The notes under the pieces: generated by a model
Told to the model about the DNA's origin: nothing
Databases searched by the model: none
What the model saw: the letters and a program-made list of their open reading frames with translations, nothing else
Shown: one piece after another, positions 30,724 to 39,200 of the stretch
Layout of the letters: the number at the start of each line of letters is the position of its first letter
Numbering within the stretch: position 1 is the first letter of the stretch
Program-made: the position numbers and the translations under genes
Virus record (IMG/VR): IMGVR_UViG_3300042516_004065
Coordinates: 1-61,231 of that record
Direction: 5' to 3' (one strand)
DNA length: 61,231 nt
Origin: a virus

Positions 30724-31179
30724 TTAGGAAGTGGGATCAATGGTGTGGTACTCTACCCCGGCTTCAGCAAGAATTTTGCTGGCCAGTATGAAGTTTTCTA
30801 ACCAACGCTCAGGGATTTCGGAACCGCCATCCACATAGATGGCATTAATACCTGCGTTGATAAGTACAGCAGCACAGCGAGAGCATGGATTGAAAGTAAT
30901 GTAAGCGTTAGCGCCTTCAGTACTGACACCGTGAAGTGCAGCTGTTGTGACTGCATTAACTTCAGCATGAACAGTGATTTCATACTTTTGCTCACGATCA
31001 ATGAGTCGGTTTAGGTCATCACTAATGTTCTTAGGAAATCCGTTATATCCAACACTTAAAACTTTTTTGTTGTTGGTTAGTACACAACCAACTTGAGTGG
31101 ATGGATCTTTACTCCAGCTGGCGACTTGCCTAGCCAACAAGGTAAAACGCTGGTGCCACTTATGCTCTTCAGGGTTCAT
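30724..31179 (-). CDS. Deoxycytidylate (dCMP) deaminase
   Basis: 151 residues. Zinc-dependent cytidine-deaminase fold: HAEVNAV (H71, E73) and NPCSRCA (C99, C102) supply the zinc ligands and catalytic Glu; GYNGFPKNISDD is typical of dCMP deaminases. It converts dCMP to dUMP, feeding ThyX encoded at 39.2 kb. Start overlaps the upstream small gene by ATGA. Confidence 0.93.
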   Translation of the reverse strand: MNPEEHKWHQRFTLLARQVASWSKDPSTQVGCVLTNNKKVLSVGYNGFPKNISDDLNRLIDREQKYEITVHAEVNAVTTAALHGVSTEGANAYITFNPCSRCAAVLINAGINAIYVDGGSEIPERWLENFILASKILAEAGVEYHTIDPTS

Positions 31180-31352
31180 GCCTGTTTTGCAAAAGCTGCT
31201 TCAAGGCGATCCAAGATGGCATCTTCGATTGCTACCTGGCGCGTGATTAAGACTGAGATGAGATCGCTGAGATCATCGCTCATATCTTGAAGTTCCTCCA
31301 TGGACATGTCGTACAGGGAGGCTTTAATAGCACTGATGCGTTGGGGTTCCAT
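31176..31352 (-). CDS. Small helical protein
   Basis: 58 residues, ATG 31350-31352, TGA sharing ATGA with dCMP deaminase. MEPQRISAIKASLYDMSMEE, then DLISVLITRQVAIEDAILDR. Acidic and helical. First gene of the SSB operon; its leader has GAAGTAAGTACAGTACACAC, a variant of the extended leader motif. Confidence 0.65.
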   Translation of the reverse strand: MEPQRISAIKASLYDMSMEELQDMSDDLSDLISVLITRQVAIEDAILDRLEAAFAKQA

Positions 31353-31421
31353 GAGAAGGTGGGCACCGTGTGTACTGTACTTACTTCTTCTAGAATGGCA
31401 AGGAGAAAAGAGTCTTAAGAA

Positions 31422-31760
31422 GTGGTTACGTATTTTCAGGACACGTTGTTCTTTAACGCAGGAGAGCTAACAGCGCCTGGAACAACGCCACCTGTGTCTG
31501 TGTATGAAAACAATTACTTCTCCACCAAGAATTATTCTTTGGTAGCTACCGTCAGCAATATTGATACAAATGTTGTTGTTCGACTGGATGGCAGCATTGA
31601 TGGAACGCACTACGGACCCATCATTTCAAATACCATAACTGAGAACGGAACCTTTGTTTATAAAGCCAGCAACATCCCTGTGAAATTTGTTCGCGCTAAC
31701 TTCTACAAAGAAACTGGCGGAACAAATGCTATTGTACGTCTTAGCTTCTCGGCGCAGTAA
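31422..31760 (+). CDS. Virion-like beta-rich protein
   Basis: 112 residues, GTG start. TYFQDTLFFNAGELTAPGTT, later NVVVRLDGSIDGTHYGPIIS and VKFVRANFYKETGG. The pattern of a single beta domain ending VRLSFSAQ is common in small phage decoration or head-fibre proteins. Gap of 2 nt to the next gene. Confidence 0.62.
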   Translation: MVTYFQDTLFFNAGELTAPGTTPPVSVYENNYFSTKNYSLVATVSNIDTNVVVRLDGSIDGTHYGPIISNTITENGTFVYKASNIPVKFVRANFYKETGGTNAIVRLSFSAQ

Positions 31761-31762
31761 TC

Positions 31763-33073
31763 ATGGCAACCGTTATTGAAAGAGATGACAATCTTTATGA
31801 GGTTGTCAAAGTACTAAATCCTGATGATCAGGTACTAAATGTAGCGATAACAGCTCCATCAGGTGGAGGCAGTTCAATAGCAAGTGATGCTTTTGGACGG
31901 TTAAGGATGTCACAACCCTTAACTTTGTTTGATTCTAGCCATCGCTATAACGATAATGGTTTGTGGGCAATAAATACAGCAAGTGGTGGGACAACATCGT
32001 TCAGTACTAGCGAAGGTTTAGTTAATTTAAACGTAACAACAACGTCAGGATCAAAAGTATATCGAGAAACTACTAAGGTTTTCTCATACCAACCAGGTAA
32101 AAGTCTTCTTGTATTAAATACTTTTGTATTCAATCCTGCAAAACAAAATTTACGTCAACGTGTTGGATACTTTGGAAATGATAATGGTATCTACGTTGAA
32201 TTAAATGGTTCAACCTTATCTTTTGTTGAAAGAAGCAGCGTCACTGGATCCGTAACAGAAACACGTGTAGCCCAGAGTAACTGGAACGTAGATAAATTAG
32301 ATGGTGAAGGTCTTTCAGGACTGACTCTTGATATTACAAAAGCACAGATCTTTTGGATGGATATTGAGTGGCTTGGTTTAGGAACAGTTCGCTTAGGTTT
32401 TGTTATCAATGGTGTATTTATTCACTGCCATTCTTTCCATCACGCCAATATAATTACTTCAACCTATATCACAACAGCATCTTTACCTTTACGCTATGAG
32501 ATTGAAAACACAGGAACAACTGCAAGTAACAGTACATTAAAACAAGTTTGTTCTTCTGTTGTTTCCGAAGGAGGCTACGAACTTAGGGGCGTACAACAAG
32601 CAATTGGTACTCCAATTACAACTCCTGTTGACCTAACAACAGCAGGAACCTACTACCCCCTGGCGTCAATCCGGCTTAAAACATCTCCTAATCGTTTAGA
32701 TGCCATTGTTATTTTGACAGCTCTTTCATTGATTGGGATTACAAACAATGCAACATATAACTGGAGAGTTGTTGCAAGTGGTACAACAACAGGCGGAACG
32801 TGGGTTAGTGCAGGAACTAATTCTGCAGTAGAATATAACATTACGGGTACAGGATTTACCCAAGGAACTGGACGAATCTTAGCCAGCGGTTATACCATTG
32901 GCGCTAACCAAGGATCTACTCCAGTTGACATTCTTAAGGAAGCTCTTTTTACTTTCCAATTAGAAAGAGAACCTTTTACATCTACACCCTACGAGCTGAC
33001 TTTAATTGCAGCATCTGATGTTAGCGGTGCAGACATCCATGCTTCTCTAGATTGGGAGGAAATTAGCCGCTAA
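31763..33073 (+). CDS. Virion structural protein
   Basis: 436 residues. N-terminus DDNLYEVVKVLNPDDQVLNV, then DAFGRLRMSQPLTLFDSSHR, a motif I know from phage structural proteins (AFGRLRxSxPxTLFD), followed by a jelly-roll-like beta domain (residues about 60-250) with FQxNxxNG- and WFDIEW-like segments, here FWMDIEWLGLGTVRLGFVIN and FHHANIITSTYI. No enzyme. Its stop shares TAATG with the next small gene. Confidence 0.72.
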   Translation: MATVIERDDNLYEVVKVLNPDDQVLNVAITAPSGGGSSIASDAFGRLRMSQPLTLFDSSHRYNDNGLWAINTASGGTTSFSTSEGLVNLNVTTTSGSKVYRETTKVFSYQPGKSLLVLNTFVFNPAKQNLRQRVGYFGNDNGIYVELNGSTLSFVERSSVTGSVTETRVAQSNWNVDKLDGEGLSGLTLDITKAQIFWMDIEWLGLGTVRLGFVINGVFIHCHSFHHANIITSTYITTASLPLRYEIENTGTTASNSTLKQVCSSVVSEGGYELRGVQQAIGTPITTPVDLTTAGTYYPLASIRLKTSPNRLDAIVILTALSLIGITNNATYNWRVVASGTTTGGTWVSAGTNSAVEYNITGTGFTQGTGRILASGYTIGANQGSTPVDILKEALFTFQLEREPFTSTPYELTLIAASDVSGADIHASLDWEEISR

Positions 33074-33183
33074 TGTCTAAACCAAAGAACAAAAAATCCG
33101 CTGCAACTGCTAAGCAAAATGCTAAGCAGAATAGCGGTAATGCCAATGCTCGTAAAGCTAAGAACGGCGGAAAGAAAAAGTAA
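33073..33183 (+). CDS. 36-residue Lys-rich peptide
   Basis: ATG overlaps the preceding stop by one base. MSKPKNKKSAATAKQNAKQN then GNANARKAKNGGKKK: 11 Lys in 36 residues, no hydrophobic core. Likely disordered and DNA-binding, perhaps packaged with DNA. The coupling and clean composition support it despite size. Confidence 0.55.
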   Translation: MSKPKNKKSAATAKQNAKQNSGNANARKAKNGGKKK

Positions 33184-33212
33184 TTTAAAATTAAAGTAGG
33201 TTAAAAAATACA

Positions 33213-34346
33213 ATGCCTTTTCCTAACTGGCTAAGCGGCGGCTTTCAAAAAGTTTATGGAGCCGTAGATAAAAACTTAGCGGGAGGGCTGCTCCCTGGTG
33301 GAGCTGATAGTCCTTATGTAGGACAGTCTGTAAACCGTAGAAAAGTAGAAGAAGCACAGAATTTTGCAAGAGAAGTTACAGGAGTTAACGCAGCTCGGTC
33401 TTTACTAAATCAATCAGCTTCATTAGGAAGTGAAACACTCAATAAATTAAGAGCAAATCCTGCAACACAAGTTCCTTTATCAACCATTGAAAAAGTACAA
33501 GAGTTTCTTAATCCAAAACTAAGAACACCTGTAAACTTTACCGGTTTTATAGACCATCCTGATGCTTTTTTCGATAATGAAAATCGTGTCAATGTTCAAG
33601 GAGTTTTGTCTGATGAAGCACGTGCAAAATACATGCAAGATCTTGGAAAATTCGATGAAAAAATATCACCTATTATGCAGGATCTTCAAAGCCTACCTTG
33701 GGGCAGCAAACCTGAGTTAGATGAACGTTTCAATAAATTAATGGATGAAAAACCACAACTAAAAAATTATGCTAGATATTCAGCACCGGTTACTTTGCAT
33801 GAGTTTGGACACGCTCTTAACTTTGCTGATCCAGGTCTTGCGCAAAAAGAACGCAACTTACGATATGGAAAACAGTATATTGAACCAGGAACTATCAGTG
33901 GTTTAAGTGCAGGCAGAAATTCTCAAGATGAAAACAGAAGTTTATGGCAAGCTGGACTTGAAGGACTTTTAAGCAATGTAACTTCTCCTGGCATAAGACA
34001 CACGCTTGCAGAAGAAGCATTGGCAACTCGTAACGCTTTTAGATTAGCAGGTGAGCTAGGTTTACCTAAAGGCCGTCGTTTACTTGGTGGCGCATTTGCA
34101 ACTTATGCAGGACCACCAGCAACGCGTGGTTTTACTGAAGGAGTTATTGGAGAATTAGCTGGTCGCGGCGCAGAAAAACTTGCAGATGTTGTCACAGATT
34201 ATGTGATTGATCCTGTTGTAGATCGCTTTAGAGGAAGTGATTACAGTGGGCTAGAGCAAAGCTTGCGTCAATATGGATACGATGAATCTAAACATCGCTT
34301 GAAAGGAACAGGATATGGTGGTCCTTTCCAAGTTGAATCTAAGTAA
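33213..34346 (+). CDS. Virion-region protein with HExxH metalloprotease motif
   Basis: 377 residues. PFPNWLSGGFQKVYGAVDK at the start suggests a virion or tail protein. The stretch APVTLHEFGHALNFADPG holds a clear HEFGH (about residues 196-200), the zincin zinc-binding signature, with a downstream E-rich stretch (LAEEALATRNAF) that could give the third ligand. The C-terminal 100 residues are Gly-rich. It could be a virion-borne protease acting on host envelope or on virion proteins. Convergent and abutting the DNA polymerase stop. Confidence 0.7.
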   Translation: MPFPNWLSGGFQKVYGAVDKNLAGGLLPGGADSPYVGQSVNRRKVEEAQNFAREVTGVNAARSLLNQSASLGSETLNKLRANPATQVPLSTIEKVQEFLNPKLRTPVNFTGFIDHPDAFFDNENRVNVQGVLSDEARAKYMQDLGKFDEKISPIMQDLQSLPWGSKPELDERFNKLMDEKPQLKNYARYSAPVTLHEFGHALNFADPGLAQKERNLRYGKQYIEPGTISGLSAGRNSQDENRSLWQAGLEGLLSNVTSPGIRHTLAEEALATRNAFRLAGELGLPKGRRLLGGAFATYAGPPATRGFTEGVIGELAGRGAEKLADVVTDYVIDPVVDRFRGSDYSGLEQSLRQYGYDESKHRLKGTGYGGPFQVESK

Positions 34347-36194
34347 TCAGTGAGTTTCTTGCCAGTTCTTACCTGTCCTGGCTTCACCAGTAAGTGGACA
34401 CTTCAACTGAAAGTACTCACCAGATTTACGGAACGAATCAATAGCTAGCTTGGTATAAAGATCAACGTACTCAGGCTTAACTAAAGCCTGATATTCATCG
34501 TGTACGTGTGCAACAAATCCCCAGTCCTTTGCAAAGACTAATCCTTCATTAGTTAAATCATCATAAAGAATTGTTGTTGCTTTCTTTACCGCAATCGCTC
34601 CCGTCGATTGGAGGAGTTGGTTGAGGGCTGAATGTTTAGAGCGAATCTGTAACCGTCTGCCGTCAATACCAGTAAGATAACCGCGTTGCGTAATGCGTTC
34701 TTCGATGAGATCTTTAAGCTTCTTGATAGCAGGTAGATTCCGATAGAACGTATCAATGGTTTTCTTACCCTGCTGGTACTGGGTATTTTCACCTTCGTCA
34801 GGAGAAATAATGGATCCAGTCTTTTTTGCACCGCCACCATACAAGATGCAATAAATAAGCCGCTTCGATAGATCACGGGTAGCCTTGCTGATCTCGCCTA
34901 CACCATCGTAGATCCCAAAGAGTTTGGCATTGTATGTGTGGATATCAAAACCCTCAGTGCTGACTAGCCTGGCGTACTCACCATCATCAAAGTAAGCAAG
35001 CCAGGAGCCTAGCGCCCTGAGTTCGAGTCCAGAAGCATCAGCACCAACCAACAACCAACCATCAGGAGCATAAAACAGAGCCCTGCACTCAGCTCCAAAA
35101 GCGTGACCAACACTGGGGACTTGGGCCATGTTGGGCCGTTTGTGGCTACATCTGCCGCTAATGCAAGTGTTAGTAATAACTTCGCCATGAATACGGCCAT
35201 CGTTATAGATCCTGCAATGGTTTAACCACGCTTCCTTCCCCTCTGCGATTTGACCAAGCCTTTTGTTAAAGAGTTGGTACTCAGCCAACAACTTAGCTTC
35301 TGGATATTTCTGACCAAGAGATTCCAGAACGTCATCATCCACCTTGGGCTTACCCTTTTTCGTGGATTCAAATGTAATCTCAGGGTACTTAGCTCGTAGC
35401 CGCTGCGAGATCTGTGTCCTGGAGGCAGGATTGAATACTGTAATCTCTGTTTTAAGTTGTTTGCCAGTCTTTTCCGACCAGCGTTCTTCCTCGATTGGCG
35501 GGAAGGTTGTTTGCAGTTCATCCTCAAGCTCAGAGCGTCGAGCTTTGAGCGTGTTGACCAACGCATAGGCTGCCTTTTCATTGAAGGGAAACCCAAATGT
35601 TTCCTGCTGCATCATGACCAGAGCAAACTCATGCTCTAGTTGCTGACACCTGGGGTCAAGCTGTTGGCAGGAAAGATATTCATATAGTCTAGTCGATACT
35701 TCTACGTCACCTTCACAATATGTTTGCATTGTAGGAGTCCATCTTTCCCACACATCTTCTACTTCATCGTTATCTTTTTTACTTTCTTCTTTGAAGTTAA
35801 TCTTGCTTACGCCAAGGCGCTCACCCCAGGCTGCTAAGCTGTGGCGACCAAAGTATTTACGTGGGATATGTGAAAACTTAGCAGCATCAACAGGCTCTAA
35901 CTCGGGCCACATAACCCTACTAACAACTAACGTATCGTAATATTCAACATTAGGTTTAAGTTGTAAGCTTGGATATATTTTTTTAAGGGCAGGTATATCA
36001 AACTTGATAACGTTGTGCCCAACAATTAACGTGGCTTCTCTTATAAAATCAAGGGCCATCTCAAGGCTGTGATAACCAGGTTGATCAGCACAGCTAATGA
36101 TGTTACCTGTATCTAGATCACGCAGAACAATACAATGGATCGTGTCCATCACTGGCAACAATCCATTACTCTCAAGGTCTAGAACAAGTCTCAT
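34347..36194 (-). CDS. Family-A DNA polymerase (3'-5' exonuclease + polymerase)
   Basis: 615 residues. Exonuclease motifs: DLESNG (D6, E8), GHNVIKFDIPAL (N61, D66) and YCEGDVEVS (Y159, D163). Polymerase: RCSHKRPNMAQVP (348-360), motif A DASGLELR (386-393), motif B R440-x3-K444-x3-Y448 in RDLSKRLIYCILYG, motif C HDE (565-567). T7-type layout without 5'-3' exonuclease. The residue equivalent to E. coli Phe762 is Tyr448, which in phages correlates with virulent life style. Starts close after a 36.2 kb gene; replicative enzyme of the phage. Confidence 0.96.
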   Translation of the reverse strand: MRLVLDLESNGLLPVMDTIHCIVLRDLDTGNIISCADQPGYHSLEMALDFIREATLIVGHNVIKFDIPALKKIYPSLQLKPNVEYYDTLVVSRVMWPELEPVDAAKFSHIPRKYFGRHSLAAWGERLGVSKINFKEESKKDNDEVEDVWERWTPTMQTYCEGDVEVSTRLYEYLSCQQLDPRCQQLEHEFALVMMQQETFGFPFNEKAAYALVNTLKARRSELEDELQTTFPPIEEERWSEKTGKQLKTEITVFNPASRTQISQRLRAKYPEITFESTKKGKPKVDDDVLESLGQKYPEAKLLAEYQLFNKRLGQIAEGKEAWLNHCRIYNDGRIHGEVITNTCISGRCSHKRPNMAQVPSVGHAFGAECRALFYAPDGWLLVGADASGLELRALGSWLAYFDDGEYARLVSTEGFDIHTYNAKLFGIYDGVGEISKATRDLSKRLIYCILYGGGAKKTGSIISPDEGENTQYQQGKKTIDTFYRNLPAIKKLKDLIEERITQRGYLTGIDGRRLQIRSKHSALNQLLQSTGAIAVKKATTILYDDLTNEGLVFAKDWGFVAHVHDEYQALVKPEYVDLYTKLAIDSFRKSGEYFQLKCPLTGEARTGKNWQETH

Positions 36195-36206
36195 ACTGAG
36201 ATCACC

Positions 36207-36440
36207 TTAGAAGAATTTCTTGTACAGTCGTGCCACATTAACAATCTCAAGATCGCCTGTCATCTCTTTATTCTGAAGCATTTGTAAAACATTCTTAGCT
36301 TCAGTCAGGTCTGACAAGCATATCGCTTTATTGAGTACTTTTGTACTGCTCACATCTTGCAGGACCACGCCATCTTTCTCTGGCGTCAGACACAACACCT
36401 GAGACAGATCATAGTTACAAAGAACATAACCGTGTTGCAT
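36207..36440 (-). CDS. Hypothetical protein
   Basis: 77 residues from ATG 36440, one base after the preceding stop. MQHGYVLCNYDLSQVLCLTP, then KAICLSDLTEAKNVLQMLQ, ending ARLYKKFF. Small alpha/beta. No domain. It is the gene immediately upstream of DNA polymerase. Confidence 0.6.
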   Translation of the reverse strand: MQHGYVLCNYDLSQVLCLTPEKDGVVLQDVSSTKVLNKAICLSDLTEAKNVLQMLQNKEMTGDLEIVNVARLYKKFF

Positions 36441-36441
36441 A

Positions 36442-36720
36442 TCACCCCTCCTCTTGTTGAGGAATGGCACGCATCAAAAAGATGTCCAGTGCAATGTGCA
36501 GGAGCATCGGTGCCATGATCAGTGACTTACTAGGAAGACCACCGAATAAAGAAGCAAGTTTATCGGAAAGATCTGTTTTATGAAGCTCCTGAAACTCAAT
36601 GGATAGCATATGAGCTATGCTGAGCAGGAAATCTTCTAGATCTTCATCAGGACTTTTCAGCTTCTCAACAATCTCCCATAATTCGGGATCTTGTTGGATA
36701 GCAATGATAAGATCGTCCAC
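36442..36720 (-). CDS. Hypothetical acidic protein
   Basis: 92 residues from GTG 36720. DDLIIAIQQDPELWEIVEKL, then a helical region with FQELHKTDLSDKLASLFGG. First gene of the polymerase operon. Its start is only 3 bp from the divergent plus gene start at 36724. Confidence 0.6.
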   Translation of the reverse strand: MDDLIIAIQQDPELWEIVEKLKSPDEDLEDFLLSIAHMLSIEFQELHKTDLSDKLASLFGGLPSKSLIMAPMLLHIALDIFLMRAIPQQEEG

Positions 36721-36723
36721 GCC

Positions 36724-37407
36724 ATGACCTATAGAGTATCCCGAAAGCGTAGCACTACTACGTTTAAAATCAATGATCAGTATTGCAAACTCTTTTTAAC
36801 ACCAGAGTTTTGCTTTACCGGTAATCATTGGGTGTGGCGTGTAGCTTATGCTATTAGTAAATCAAAACGACAACTTAACGATTGGTATCGAAATAAAAAA
36901 AACAAACGTGCTAGCAACATGCGTAGCCACCTAACAGGCAAGGGTGGTTTCAAATCAATCAATCGAGGCTTTAAACACCTGTTGTTAGCACGCTGGCAAA
37001 TAGAACCTGGTGACTGTCTGTACTTAGATTGCACTTCAAGGCATCCAGAAAAACAATTTAAAGCATGGTCCAGGTGGTTGGCATACCACCCGGACTGGTT
37101 AGTAGATTGGGAAGCCTTAAAGTTTTGGTGGCACAGACCACCGTACGCTTCTGAACCGTTGTATGAGTTAGGGGAAATTATTGGAGTGGTTCCGGCAGAT
37201 CCTCTAGCCCCTGCGGTGGACGCTGGATACTTTGAATGTTTTCTGTTTCATCCGTTTCCTGGAGTCCTTGAAGATATGCTTCAATCCAAGGTTGAAATAG
37301 ACTGTCAATCAAACCAGGCTCAACAACATTACAAAGTTGATAATAACCAGAACGAAGAGAATCAAGAGAGTCAGCATCGCCAACCTGGAGAAGGTGATCA
37401 AACATAG
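36724..37407 (+). CDS. Hypothetical protein
   Basis: 227 residues from ATG 36724 (the longer frame would overlap the divergent start). MTYRVSRKRSTTTFKINDQY, then FCFTGNHWVWRVAYAISKSK and WLAYHPDWLVDWEALKFWWH: a Trp-rich folded domain to about residue 160. The last 65 residues are Gln/Glu/Asn-rich and overlap an antisense ORF. Cyanophages have similar Trp-rich hypotheticals; function unknown. Confidence 0.62.
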   Translation: MTYRVSRKRSTTTFKINDQYCKLFLTPEFCFTGNHWVWRVAYAISKSKRQLNDWYRNKKNKRASNMRSHLTGKGGFKSINRGFKHLLLARWQIEPGDCLYLDCTSRHPEKQFKAWSRWLAYHPDWLVDWEALKFWWHRPPYASEPLYELGEIIGVVPADPLAPAVDAGYFECFLFHPFPGVLEDMLQSKVEIDCQSNQAQQHYKVDNNQNEENQESQHRQPGEGDQT

Positions 37408-37456
37408 CAGCAAGCCAGCGATTGGGCTCGCGCCTGGGGTCAAGCAGGTTGCTCAT
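37178..37456 (-). CDS. Hypothetical protein, antisense overlap
   Basis: 92 residues. MSNLLDPRREPNRWLAAMFD, then SLDSLRSGYYQLCNVVEPGL and a Pro/Gln-rich C-terminus. The N-terminal 65 residues look like a real helical protein. It overlaps the 3' 230 bp of the plus gene in the opposite direction, where that gene is low-complexity. A weak ribosome site (GGAT) precedes the ATG. Confidence 0.5.
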   Translation of the reverse strand: MSNLLDPRREPNRWLAAMFDHLLQVGDADSLDSLRSGYYQLCNVVEPGLIDSLFQPWIEAYLQGLQETDETENIQSIQRPPQGLEDLPEPLQ

Positions 37457-37601
37457 ATCCGATTAGAAGGTTCAGTGTCCGAAAGGATACTGGCTACTAT
37501 AAAGGACAGGTTGACAATAACAAGGTAACCAACCGGAAGCGTAAAGTTAAATAGAAAGATGATATTAATAAGAACCCAGACTAGAAAGACGTAAGTAGAA
37601 A

Positions 37602-37832
37602 TCATTCAATTTCAATGATGACTCGACGCAAACAACCACGGTTGTCACGTTGAGCGTAAACAACAAATTCTCCATCCCCCATTTCAGTATCAACAGAAGT
37701 AAACAGATTCCAATGAGGAAGCTGAACAGTATCTGCGTTCGATACTTCAAGATGAGACGGGTCAACAAGAGCGATTGAACCGGAATCACAGGCTACTGTT
37801 CCTATGATCTTGGGTTTGCATAATACGGCCAT
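37602..37832 (-). CDS. Small hypothetical protein
   Basis: 76 residues from ATG 37832. AVLCKPKIIGTVACDSGSIA, then NLFTSVDTEMGDGEFVVYAQ. Compact beta-rich domain. The ATG is preceded by a pyrimidine-rich leader (AAACCTTACC) with no Shine-Dalgarno. Confidence 0.55.
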   Translation of the reverse strand: MAVLCKPKIIGTVACDSGSIALVDPSHLEVSNADTVQLPHWNLFTSVDTEMGDGEFVVYAQRDNRGCLRRVIIEIE

Positions 37833-38163
37833 GGTAAGGTTTTTGTAAAGCACATAGAACCTATTATACCAAGGGGCCGTAGAAGAACCACGTCAGGCCC
37901 TGGGGAGCAGAAGTTTTTGTGGTTTCCTTCTGCTGGTAAGTGAACAGCCCTGCCGTGTAGCTATCGGTGGGGTTGCGCCCCTGCAAAAATTTTTAACAAA
38001 AGAGGATCCCGTTCACGGGTTTTAAATGAGGGTCGGCCCCCATTCCTCTTTCTGCTTCATCGTTGACATCACAGCTTCCACTCTGTGATATCAGGTATCC
38101 AGTTACGCCTGAAAGTAACCGGACGTTCTCGCGGCCACGAGGGTCTGATCAGAACCAAAGAAA
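37833..38163. promoter_or_regulatory. Gene-free structured region
   Basis: 331 bp without a convincing gene between ArdC-like and the gene at 37832. It holds an 8-bp inverted repeat AGCAGAAG/CTTCTGCT (37906-37913, 37927-37934), GGGG-TTGCG-CCCC (37969-37981) followed by an A/T run, CCCG-TTCA-CGGG-TTTT (38008-38023), TTGACA at 38063-38068 with TGATAT after 17 bp, and ATCACAG/CTGTGAT (38068-38074, 38083-38089) between them. It could be an untranslated RNA or a controlled promoter. Confidence 0.5.
38063..38091 (+). promoter_or_regulatory. Candidate promoter with operator-like palindrome
   Basis: TTGACA (38063-38068), 17-bp spacer, TGATAT (38086-38091). The spacer carries the inverted repeat ATCACAG-8-CTGTGAT, which overlaps both promoter elements as a repressor site would. 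It points rightward against ArdC-like, so it could drive an antisense or non-coding transcript. Confidence 0.35.
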
Positions 38164-39111
38164 TTATAAAGTACTAACAAACAATTGTCGAGCCACTGGA
38201 GCTGGCTCTGTCGTGAGGTAGTCATCAGTGGTCTTAATGATTTCCTCGTAGGCACGGAAAATCCGATCACCGGACTTCAAGAGATCTGCAACGACATCAT
38301 CAGATGCAGTGTTGTGATGAACAATGTACTGAAAGCTGCGACGACCAAGATCCACGCCGTAATGAGAACAAACCAGATAAGCAACTGACTCAGCTTCCAG
38401 TTCTTTGATGGAGGAAGAGTCATGTTCCTGGTACTCATCACGGTTGTGAAGGATGGCGTGACCTAGCTCATGAGCCATGACACTGACAGCAGTGATCTCA
38501 TTGATTTCAGAGCTGATCTCAATCTTGCTGGCGCGGCCCTGATTGGCAAACCAGCAGCGGCCTAAAGCAGAACCAAGATCAGCTGCAGAACAACGCTGCA
38601 CCTCAACGCTACGGCGCTTTGCGACAGCAACCATACCATCCATGACATGCGAGGAAATGTCTCCCTCTAGCTGTGCCATCATGCCAGTGGTGTCTGGTTC
38701 AGGGATTGGATCTCCCTCTGTTTGATGATGGTCATAGACCTTCACCCCACGAAAGCGAATCGGCACTTGCTCTGGCGTTCCATCCGCACGACAGAGGACC
38801 TGTCCATTCTCATCTGTCTTCTTAATGAGTACTGGAGCAAGGATCCAGATGGGATTGGTGAACTCACCTTTCTTAAGTTGCCGATTGAACTTATCGTTCC
38901 ACTTCCTGGCACCAGCAACAAATGGACTAAACGCCCATCCACGCTTGTGCTGCGCCATCATGATCAACAACTTATTGTTGAAACTATAGTCATGTATGCA
39001 CCGTATAGCAGAAAGAAAACCAGTCCAATCTTTAGAATCAAGAACAGATTGAATGCCATCCTTCAAAGCTTCAAGCGCTTTTTCAGGAACTTTAGGTAGT
39101 TTGTTGTCCAT
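38164..39111 (-). CDS. ArdC-like antirestriction protein with zincin domain
   Basis: 315 residues. N-terminal ssDNA-binding-like domain (FLSAIRCIHDYSFNNKLLIM, WAFSPFVAGARKWNDKF), then a metallopeptidase-like domain with MAHELGHAIL (HELGH, 214-218) and ELEAESVAYLVCSHYG. This two-part layout fits ArdC of conjugative plasmids, which protects incoming ssDNA from restriction. In this phage it may protect incoming DNA or remove a host factor. The leader has the full extended motif GGAGTAAGTCCC...TTTGCACACACCACG-ATG. Confidence 0.85.
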   Translation of the reverse strand: MDNKLPKVPEKALEALKDGIQSVLDSKDWTGFLSAIRCIHDYSFNNKLLIMMAQHKRGWAFSPFVAGARKWNDKFNRQLKKGEFTNPIWILAPVLIKKTDENGQVLCRADGTPEQVPIRFRGVKVYDHHQTEGDPIPEPDTTGMMAQLEGDISSHVMDGMVAVAKRRSVEVQRCSAADLGSALGRCWFANQGRASKIEISSEINEITAVSVMAHELGHAILHNRDEYQEHDSSSIKELEAESVAYLVCSHYGVDLGRRSFQYIVHHNTASDDVVADLLKSGDRIFRAYEEIIKTTDDYLTTEPAPVARQLFVSTL

Positions 39112-39200
39112 CGTGGTGTGTGCAAATACAACAAAGCCTGGGACTTACTCCAAAGGATGCCCAGGAAATTAAGTGTTACTAATTGTTTATACTTTATTCT

